A stretch of DNA of 33,840 bases from Methylococcaceae bacterium (GTDB lineage: Bacteria; Pseudomonadota; Gammaproteobacteria; Methylococcales; Methylomonadaceae), in the NCBI GenBank assembly GCA_021647585.1, contig JAKIUK010000046.1, forward strand, positions 1 through 33,840, read 5' to 3'. The notes under the pieces were generated by a model, which worked only from the letters and a program-made list of their open reading frames with translations, was not told the origin of the DNA and did not search any database. Positions 23,341 through 29,865 of this stretch are shown here, one piece after another. The translations under genes were made by a program, and so were the position numbers. Each line of letters opens with the position of its first letter. Position 1 is the stretch's first letter.

Positions 23341-24240
23341 TTATTCAATTTTCTTTTTTGCTCTGGGGTGGGTCTTATCATAAACTTCTGCCAGATGCTG
23401 AAAATCGAGGTGAGTGTATATTTGAGTGGTGCTTATATTACTATGCCCCAGCAGTTCCTGCACCGCTCTAATATCCTGGCTGGACTCCAGTAAATGGCTA
23501 GCGAAAGAATGTCTTAACATATGCGGGTGCACATGTTCCGGCAAACCAATTTTTTTCCCCCAGCGATCCAGGCGCAGCTGTATGCTGCGTTGACTTATGC
23601 GGAAACCCTTGTTTGAAGTAAAAATTGCCGGGTCTGTTGTCTCTGGCCGGTAAGCCAGCCATTTTTTTATCGCGCTAACGGCTTTGCTGCCAACAGGCAG
23701 GTTTCTCTGTTTGCTTCCTTTACCCTTTTTAACCTGTAAAGAAGGTTCAGTGAAGTCCAGATCAGCAATATTTAAAGCAGCTAATTCACTCAGACGTAAT
23801 CCTGATGAATAAAAAAGTTCAAACATTGCCAGGTCTCTTATCTCTAATGCAGAGTCTGAGCAGGTTTCTAACAGACCGGCCACTTGGTCAACATCAAGCA
23901 CTTTGGGTAGTTTTCTTTTCTGTTTGGGAGCGCGTATATGATAGGCAGGATTGCTTTCCAGCAGACGTTTTTTTAGCAGGTAGTTAAAAAAACTACGGAT
24001 GGCCGAAAGCTCTCTTTGCAAAGAGCTACTGCCAAGGCCCTTTCTGTGTCGACTTGCAATATGATTCCGAATATCTGTAGGATGTATATCTCGCCAGTGT
24101 TGAAGATTATTTGTTGAGCAGTAGTTCTGTAGATGTTTGATATCACGCAGATAGTTTTTTAGGGTGTGTTCAGACATTCTTTTTTCAATTTTCAGATGTT
24201 GAAAATAATTTGCTAGCACTAGTTGGTCGTCAGAATGCAT
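23341..24240 (-). CDS. xerC: Tyrosine recombinase XerC
   Basis: 299 aa, the length of chromosomal XerC. It resolves chromosome dimers at dif together with XerD. The N-terminal SAM-like domain (1-90) is followed by the catalytic domain with Arg149 in SSGLRLSEL, a Lys at about 173, HMLRHSF (His240, Arg243), LGHSNISTTQIYTHL (His266, Tyr275 nucleophile). All six catalytic positions are present. Context downstream of DUF484/dapF/lysA is the conserved gammaproteobacterial order, so it is housekeeping and not an island integrase. Confidence 0.95.
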   Translation of the reverse strand: MHSDDQLVLANYFQHLKIEKRMSEHTLKNYLRDIKHLQNYCSTNNLQHWRDIHPTDIRNHIASRHRKGLGSSSLQRELSAIRSFFNYLLKKRLLESNPAYHIRAPKQKRKLPKVLDVDQVAGLLETCSDSALEIRDLAMFELFYSSGLRLSELAALNIADLDFTEPSLQVKKGKGSKQRNLPVGSKAVSAIKKWLAYRPETTDPAIFTSNKGFRISQRSIQLRLDRWGKKIGLPEHVHPHMLRHSFASHLLESSQDIRAVQELLGHSNISTTQIYTHLDFQHLAEVYDKTHPRAKKKIE

Positions 24241-24297
24241 CGTGTGCCTAATTCTACTTTGTCATATTTGAAGGGATACTATACATTAAGTATCTTC

Positions 24298-24533
24298 GTA
24301 GGGTGCCTAGGAGGCTGTCCGAGAATAGAAACCGTAGCGAGGGAAAGGCATTTTGAGTCAGATTTTTCGTTCATTTGAGGCGAATAATGGGTTATTTAAC
24401 GAAAATGAACGGAGAATCTGGCCAAAATAGCTTTTCCGCAGTAGGTTTTTCTATTCTCGGACAGCCTCCTAGTACGCACCCTTTCGGCAATGGAAGGATA
24501 ATCAATAATTTTGGTGCGTGCAACGCACCCTAC
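24298..24533. repeat. REPIN with GTAG ends (GGTGCG type), split by an inserted element
   Basis: GTAG-GGTGC at 24298-24306 and, inverted, ACGCACCCTAC at 24523-24533 form an outward GTAG...CTAC pair. The right REP is a 7-bp hairpin GGTGCGT-GCA-ACGCACC (24513-24529). The left REP stem GGGTGC/GCACCC is broken between 24306 and 24476 by the palindromic element at 24307. Removing that element with one CTAG leaves about 74 bp, a normal REPIN size. The remaining spacer (24241-24297, 24534-24603) shows nothing else. Confidence 0.7.
24307..24472. mobile_element. 166-bp palindromic miniature element flanked by CTAG
   Basis: Ends CTAG-GAGGCTGTCCGAG... and its exact complement: 25 nt of perfect inverted repeat (24307-24331, 24448-24472). 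The arms keep pairing imperfectly to the centre near 24390. CTAG at both edges reads as a 4-bp target duplication inside the left REP. It has no coding capacity and lacks the CATAG/CTACG apex, so it is distinct from elements A-E. Probably mobilised in trans by a DDE transposase. Confidence 0.75.
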
Positions 24534-24603
24534 ATTTATAATCTGGCAATGTAGAACTAACAAGATTAAGTATTGTTGGCCATAAATGTAGAGGGGCAGC
24601 ATA

Positions 24604-25296
24604 TCAGTTTAAAATAGCAATCAGGCGGGTGCCAATGACTTCACTCATTTGAGTCAGGAACAAATTGCCCATGCTGTAATGAAAGCGGGATTCCTCTCGA
24701 CTACCAATAGCAATCAATCCTTCCAGTTTGGTAAAGGACATAGGAATTATGGCGCAAGATTTTACTTCTGTAGCGACATCTCCAAATAAAAACCGGGCCT
24801 GAGCTAATGTAGGTTTGCCACATTTTGCTTGATTAGAGCTCAATTCTCTATCAAAGAACTGTAAGTTTTCGTCATCTGTATCTACAAAAAAATCACTAAC
24901 CGTGGAGTCAACATTATTTTTTATGATTCGTAAGGCTGAGAAATCAGTCAAAAAGCAGTCAGCAAAGACTTTATCCAGATTAGAGGCAACATCTTCTATG
25001 TTTTTTGCTTCCATGAGTGCCAAAGTCAATTCATGCATTCTGCCAAAAGAAGTATCATTTTCTCTGGCAATATCAATTAATGCGTTGAGCTGATTTTCTA
25101 GTTCATGATGCTTGCTTCTAAATATTTCCAGTTGTTTGGATATTAACGATACTGCCCCCCCACTGGGATGGGGGATGCTCAAGTTTTCCAGCAATTTTAA
25201 GTGATTATGAAAAAAGTCAGGGTGTTCATGTAGATAGTCTTCAACTTGTTCGGCGTTGAGAGGGTGTTGTTCTAATAGCTGCTTTTCATCACTCAT
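24604..25296 (-). CDS. DUF484 (GAF-like) protein
   Basis: 230 aa. The N-terminal helical part has VEDYLHEHPDFFHNHLKLLENL SIPHPSGGAVSLI-type residues, a coiled coil follows at about 50-95, and then a GAF-like domain ending LIAIGSREESRFHYSMG. This is the YigA-type gene found between dapF and xerC in gammaproteobacteria, function unknown. Its ATG overlaps the dapF stop by 4 nt, giving translational coupling. Confidence 0.92.
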   Translation of the reverse strand: MSDEKQLLEQHPLNAEQVEDYLHEHPDFFHNHLKLLENLSIPHPSGGAVSLISKQLEIFRSKHHELENQLNALIDIARENDTSFGRMHELTLALMEAKNIEDVASNLDKVFADCFLTDFSALRIIKNNVDSTVSDFFVDTDDENLQFFDRELSSNQAKCGKPTLAQARFLFGDVATEVKSCAIIPMSFTKLEGLIAIGSREESRFHYSMGNLFLTQMSEVIGTRLIAILN

Positions 25297-26123
25297 AATT
25301 TAATTTGTCCTTCAAAAACTGATACTGCCGGGCCTTTCATAAATACCGGATGTCCCCGTCCTGCCCAGTTTATTGATAACAATCCACCAGGTAATTCAAC
25401 ACTAATGCTTTCCTGCGCCAGCAGGTTTTGCTCTATTCCAATGACTACTGCAGCACAGGCGCCACTGCCGCAGGCTAAAGTTTCTGCCGCTCCACGTTCA
25501 TAAACACGCAGTTTAATATGCCGCCGGTTAATGATTTGCATAAAACCAATATTAGCCCGTTCTGGGAAAAAAGGATGATTTTCTAATACCGCACCCAATT
25601 CAGCGACAGGTGCGGAGTTTATATCAATAACTTGCATTACCGCATGGGGATTACCCATAGAAACGGCACCAAATACCTTTTCAGTATTATTCAGCGGAAT
25701 AGTATAAAAACGTGCTTCTTGGTCTGTATTTATGGGGATTTCTGCCGGTAAATGTTTAGGAATTCCCATGTTGACAGTAATCAAACCATCTTCATCAAAG
25801 CGTAATAATAATTGCCCTGAGTTGGTATCAACTCTGATTTCATCTTTTTCTGATAAAAGATTATCACGTACAAAACGGGCAAAACAGCGTGCTCCATTAC
25901 CGCATTGAGAAACTTCACTGCCATCGGCATTAAAAATTCGGTATTTAAAATCAGCATTATCACTGACCGGATTTTCGACTAATAATAATTGGTCACAGCC
26001 TATACCAAAGTTTCTGTTGGCAATAAACTGGATTTGTTCTGCTGATAATGAAATTTGCTGGTTAATAGCATCAATAACCACAAAGTCATTGCCCAAACCG
26101 TGCATTTTTGTAAATTTAATCAT
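25293..26123 (-). CDS. dapF: Diaminopimelate epimerase
   Basis: 276 aa. Converts LL-DAP to meso-DAP for lysine and peptidoglycan. The start is MIKFTKMHGLGNDFVVID. The two catalytic cysteines are Cys74 in SQCGNGARCFARF and the one in ETLACGSGACAAV near residue 218. Upstream is lysA in the same direction, with hairpin element E filling the gap. DUF484 overlaps its 3' end by 4 nt. Confidence 0.97.
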   Translation of the reverse strand: MIKFTKMHGLGNDFVVIDAINQQISLSAEQIQFIANRNFGIGCDQLLLVENPVSDNADFKYRIFNADGSEVSQCGNGARCFARFVRDNLLSEKDEIRVDTNSGQLLLRFDEDGLITVNMGIPKHLPAEIPINTDQEARFYTIPLNNTEKVFGAVSMGNPHAVMQVIDINSAPVAELGAVLENHPFFPERANIGFMQIINRRHIKLRVYERGAAETLACGSGACAAVVIGIEQNLLAQESISVELPGGLLSINWAGRGHPVFMKGPAVSVFEGQIKL

Positions 26124-26142
26124 AGTGAACTATTGGTGCTGT

Positions 26143-26306
26143 TATACTTTGCGCGGTCACGGATGCGGAATTTATGGCGAACTGATTTTTGTCGAGAGCA
26201 AGACGCTGAAACAGGCGCATAGCATACTACGTAACTGATTCAGCAACGCAGCTATTTGCAAAAACTCAGTCGTTAGAAATCTGCATCCGTGACCGTGCAA
26301 AGTATA
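26143..26306 (+). mobile_element. Long-hairpin element E (best-preserved invariant-apex copy)
   Basis: 27-nt terminal inverted repeat with two mismatches, TATACTTTGCGCGGTCACGG... at 26143 against 26280-26306. The 72-nt arms pair imperfectly along their whole length. The apical stem GCTGAAACAG (26205-26214) with CTGATTCAGC (26235-26244) encloses the 20-nt apex GCGCATAG-CATA-CTACGTAA. It ends 2 bp before the lysA stop and 19 bp from the dapF ATG, inside the lysA-dapF transcript, so it would be transcribed as an RNA hairpin. Confidence 0.85.
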
Positions 26307-26308
26307 TC

Positions 26309-27556
26309 CTAAGGCAATAATTTTTCTCCATTCCAAAGTTGAGGAATAGATTCTCTTTCTCGAATTAAATGAAAATCACTTCCATCAACCATGACTTCAG
26401 CAACACGAGGCCTGGAGTTATAGTTAGAGCTCATAGTAAAACCATAGGCACCGGAAGAACGAATAGCTAATAAATCACCTTGAGAAAGGCGGAGTGATCG
26501 GTCTTTACCTAAAAAATCACCCGTTTCACAGACCGGACCGACTATATCCCAAATATTTTCAGTAACTGAACTTTCTTTATTGACAGTAATAATATCTTGC
26601 CAGGCACTATATAATGAGGGACGTACCAGATCATTCATTGCTGCATCAACAATAGCGAAATTTTTATATTCGGTAGGTTTTAAATATTCTACTCGAGTCA
26701 CTAAAATACCGGCATTACCTGCTATGGCCCTGCCGGGTTCCAGCGCAATTTCATAATTACTATGTCCTAATCGCTGCAAAATAGCTGCTACATATTCAGC
26801 TGGTTCGGGCGGTTTCTCGTTTTGATAACGTATACCCAGGCCCCCACCTAAATCCAGATGATGTAATTCAATACCTTCCTGTTTTAAGGTGTTGACCACA
26901 GCAAGCACTTTATCTAATGCCGCAATAAAAGGTGTAGTATCAGTCAATTGAGAACCAATATGACAATCAATTCCTATGATCTTGATATGCTCCATTTTTG
27001 CAGCGCGGCGAAATTCTATTAAAGCCTGTTGAATATCAATACCAAATTTATTCTCTTTTAATCCAGTGGAAATATAAGGATGAGTTTGCGCATCTACATC
27101 AGGATTTACTCTAAACGATACCGCTGCAACAACACCCATTTCACCCGCTAATTGATTGATTCTATCCAATTCACCGCTGACTTCTATATTAAAGCAGCGG
27201 ATACCCGTTTTTAACGCAGCAATAATTTCATCTTCACGTTTGCCTACGCCGGAAAAAACAATTTTCTGGGGATTTCCTCCTGCTGCCAGAACTCGTTCCA
27301 TCTCACCTAGAGAAACAATGTCAAACCCAGAACCCAGACGCGCCAATATATTTAATATGGCAATATTTGAATTAGCTTTTACAGCATAACAAATTAAGTG
27401 GGGATGATTGCCAAAGGCCTGGTCAAACGCATTCCAGTGTTTTTCAAAGGTGGCGCGTGAATAGATATAACATGGTGAGCCGTATTGAGAAATAATATCT
27501 TCAACAGCTACCTGTTCAGCAAACAGTCTATTTTCCCGATAGTTAAAAAAATCCAT
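26309..27556 (-). CDS. lysA: Diaminopimelate decarboxylase
   Basis: 415 aa from the ATG at 27556. The frame extends 24 codons further through lptM, but MDFFNYRENRLFAEQV is the family start. PLP enzyme making lysine from meso-DAP. PLP lysine is Lys60 in CYAVKANSN. HIGSQL and LDLGGGLGI bind phosphate, and GPVCETGDFL carries the catalytic Cys of the other subunit. The stop is adjacent to hairpin element E. Its ATG follows the lptM stop by a single base. Confidence 0.97.
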   Translation of the reverse strand: MDFFNYRENRLFAEQVAVEDIISQYGSPCYIYSRATFEKHWNAFDQAFGNHPHLICYAVKANSNIAILNILARLGSGFDIVSLGEMERVLAAGGNPQKIVFSGVGKREDEIIAALKTGIRCFNIEVSGELDRINQLAGEMGVVAAVSFRVNPDVDAQTHPYISTGLKENKFGIDIQQALIEFRRAAKMEHIKIIGIDCHIGSQLTDTTPFIAALDKVLAVVNTLKQEGIELHHLDLGGGLGIRYQNEKPPEPAEYVAAILQRLGHSNYEIALEPGRAIAGNAGILVTRVEYLKPTEYKNFAIVDAAMNDLVRPSLYSAWQDIITVNKESSVTENIWDIVGPVCETGDFLGKDRSLRLSQGDLLAIRSSGAYGFTMSSNYNSRPRVAEVMVDGSDFHLIRERESIPQLWNGEKLLP

Positions 27557-27557
27557 T

Positions 27558-27671
27558 TTAAGAATCTTCTTCCGGTACATGAATAGGTGCGTCTTCATCA
27601 GGAAGATAAAGAGGACCAGTTTGCCCACAGGCTTGTAAGCTCAATATTAATATAAACAGTAACTTTTTCAT
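27558..27671 (-). CDS. lptM: LptM (YifL-type) lipoprotein, 37 aa
   Basis: Minus-strand ATG at 27669-27671 gives MKKLLFILILSLQACGQTG, then PLYLPDEDAPIHVPEEDS and TAA. Lipobox LQAC places the lipid on Cys15, and the following GQTGPLYLP is the LptM hallmark. In E. coli LptM helps assemble the LPS translocon LptDE. Location directly before lysA/dapF (one-base gap, TAA-A-ATG) is the typical gene order. Too short for common gene-calling cutoffs. Confidence 0.9.
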   Translation of the reverse strand: MKKLLFILILSLQACGQTGPLYLPDEDAPIHVPEEDS

Positions 27672-27679
27672 TGGGTCAT

Positions 27680-29059
27680 TTAAATATCAGAGTAAACAAT
27701 AGAAGGTAGCCAGGTAGCCAATTTTGGCCAAAAAGCTAAAATTGCCAACATAATAAGCTGAATCGCAATAAAAGGCATCACCCCTTTGTATATTTGTCCG
27801 GTAGTGATTTCTTTAGGAGCGACACCACGTAAGTAAAATAAAGCGAAACCAAAAGGAGGTGTTAAAAAAGAGGTTTGCAAGTTAATGGCTATCATAATGC
27901 CTAACCAGACGGGATCTATATCCATGGCTAATAAGATAGGTCCTACAATCGGAACGACAACAAAAGTGATTTCAATAAAATCCAGCACAAAGCCGAGTAA
28001 AAACATCACCAGCATGACGAAAAACATGGCACCAAATTTACCGCCGGGTAAATCAGATAATAAATCGATGATTAGCTCATCTCCTTCAAACCCTCTAAAT
28101 ACCAATGAGAATAAAGCGGCACCAATTAATATCATAAACACCATACTGGTAATCTGGGTGGTATTTTGCATGACGGCACGCAAATTTTGCAAACTTAGTT
28201 GTTTTTTTAATAGAGCCAGGACAATGGCACCTGTTGCACCTACACCGGCAGCTTCGGTGGGTGTGGCTAAGCCTCCCATAATTGAACCTAGCACTGAAAA
28301 AATCAGTAGTAAAGGTGCGGCCATGCTTTTTAAAATGCGTAGATAAAAACCATTCTCTCTTGTTACTTTCTCAGGAGCAGGCATGGTAAGCGGTGATATC
28401 CATGCGGTTATCAAAATGTATAGCAAATACATCAACACCAGACCAAGACCGGGAAGTAGTGCTCCGACAAACAAGTCACCAACAGAAATAGTTTCTGGAG
28501 AAAATATCCCCATATCCAGTTGTGCTTGTTGATATGCAGTGGAAATAACATCACCTAATAAAACCAGCACAATAGAGGGAGGAATAATTTGGCCTAGTGT
28601 GCCTGATGCGCAAATCATGCCGCAGGCGATAGATGGATCATAATTATTGCGTAACATGGTTGGTAAAGATAACAAGCCCATAGTGACAACCGTTGCCCCG
28701 ACAATACCGGTACTTGCTGCCATTAGCATACCAACAAGAGTAACAGCTATTCCTAATCCCCCTCTTAATGAGCCAAATAATTCTGCCATTGTCTCCAGTA
28801 AATCTTCTGCAATGCGAGCACGCTCCAGCATGACGCCCATGAAAACAAATAATGGAACAGCTAATAAGGTTTCATTATTTATAATGCCAAATAAACGATT
28901 CGGTAAGGCATTTAAGAATGCAGCATCAAAAACATCAAATTGTATTCCAATGGTAGCAAAAGCCAGAGCTGTTCCACTTAAGGCGAAAGCAACAGGATAA
29001 CCTGATAAAAGCACAATAAAGACAGCAGCAAACATCCATAAGGCAATATAACTATCCAT
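27680..29059 (-). CDS. dctM: TRAP transporter large permease (DctM)
   Basis: 459 aa with about 12 hydrophobic helices. Family motifs include SGYPVAFALSGTALAF, LLAVPLFVFMGVMLERA, GGLGIAVTLVGMLMAASTGIVGATV and LGQIIPPSIVLVLLGD. It forms the sodium-driven channel of a tripartite ATP-independent uptake system for organic acids or similar anions. dctQ abuts directly upstream (stop and start adjacent). No DctP binding protein is in the window, so the substrate cannot be inferred. lptM starts 8 nt after its stop. Confidence 0.93.
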   Translation of the reverse strand: MDSYIALWMFAAVFIVLLSGYPVAFALSGTALAFATIGIQFDVFDAAFLNALPNRLFGIINNETLLAVPLFVFMGVMLERARIAEDLLETMAELFGSLRGGLGIAVTLVGMLMAASTGIVGATVVTMGLLSLPTMLRNNYDPSIACGMICASGTLGQIIPPSIVLVLLGDVISTAYQQAQLDMGIFSPETISVGDLFVGALLPGLGLVLMYLLYILITAWISPLTMPAPEKVTRENGFYLRILKSMAAPLLLIFSVLGSIMGGLATPTEAAGVGATGAIVLALLKKQLSLQNLRAVMQNTTQITSMVFMILIGAALFSLVFRGFEGDELIIDLLSDLPGGKFGAMFFVMLVMFLLGFVLDFIEITFVVVPIVGPILLAMDIDPVWLGIMIAINLQTSFLTPPFGFALFYLRGVAPKEITTGQIYKGVMPFIAIQLIMLAILAFWPKLATWLPSIVYSDI

Positions 29060-29593
29060 TTATGCTTTCTCCTGATCCAGACCTAAGGCAATGAGCAGGT
29101 TTTGCAAAAATAGGGAAGTGCTTTGCAAGCTTAATAAGCCCGCCATTAAAAGTATACTTGTTTTGAGTAGATAAACGCCAGGTAGCCCTCCCGAGTTTCT
29201 GGAACTTTCCTGAATAGCCCAAGAGTCAGCAACGTATTCCCAGCTACTCCAAATGATAAACCCTGTTACTGGCATGAGTAAAAACAAGGTTCCTAAACAA
29301 TCAATCCACGCTTTAGTTTTATAACTACAACGCTGATAAATGATATCAACCCTGACATGACCGTTGTGCTTCAAAGTGTATGCAGTGCCCAGCATAAAAA
29401 CAATGGCGTGCATATAAATAACTGATTCTTGTAATGCAATCCAGCCTATATCAAATACATAGCGTAGCACGACAATAATAAATGTTGTAAGAACCATAAA
29501 TAATGTCAGCCAGGAAATGGTTTTACCTACCCATTCATTAATAGTGTTGATAGTATCAATACAAAGCAGACTGGTTTTGATAAGGTTGATCAT
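29060..29593 (-). CDS. dctQ: TRAP transporter small permease (DctQ)
   Basis: 177 aa with four transmembrane helices (about 25-48, 58-78, 100-122, 145-165). Contains LQESVIYMHAIVFMLGTAYTLKHNGHVRVDI, the conserved DctQ core. Partner of the DctM encoded immediately after. Its upstream spacer is shared with the divergent molybdopterin enzyme, which could mean joint control, though no shared pathway is known. Confidence 0.9.
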   Translation of the reverse strand: MINLIKTSLLCIDTINTINEWVGKTISWLTLFMVLTTFIIVVLRYVFDIGWIALQESVIYMHAIVFMLGTAYTLKHNGHVRVDIIYQRCSYKTKAWIDCLGTLFLLMPVTGFIIWSSWEYVADSWAIQESSRNSGGLPGVYLLKTSILLMAGLLSLQSTSLFLQNLLIALGLDQEKA

Positions 29594-29782
29594 AAAATGG
29601 AAAGCAAAGTATTGAATTCTACCTGAAAATATCTATATGCAAAAATCACAAATGATTGAGGGCTGTTAATGCGGTATTAAAAAAATGTGCAATAGAATAT
29701 CCTTTTCGGATAAAGTCGGTATTATTCATATTGAAATCTGTAATTATAATTTTGAAATTTAAATAGTTTGTATCTGTCTATT

Positions 29783-29804
29783 TAGTAATATTTGTTACTA
29801 TAAT
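29783..29804 (+). promoter_or_regulatory. Operator-like inverted repeat overlapping a -10 box
   Basis: TAGTAA-TATTTG-TTACTA (29783-29800) is a perfect 6-6-6 inverted repeat, and TATAAT (29799-29804) begins in its right half. It lies 62 bp upstream of the oxidoreductase ATG. A regulator bound here would block the promoter. No good -35 hexamer was seen, which fits an activated or weak promoter. The rest of 29594-29865 has no gene. Confidence 0.45.
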
Positions 29805-29865
29805 TTATTCCATCTCGTAAGAATTAGTCTTTATACATAGAAGCTAATGTAATTAATAGGAATTT

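Noticed and set aside
23341..24240. XerC as an island integrase
   Set aside because: Length, catalytic residues and dapF-DUF484-xerC order mark it as the chromosomal dimer-resolution enzyme.
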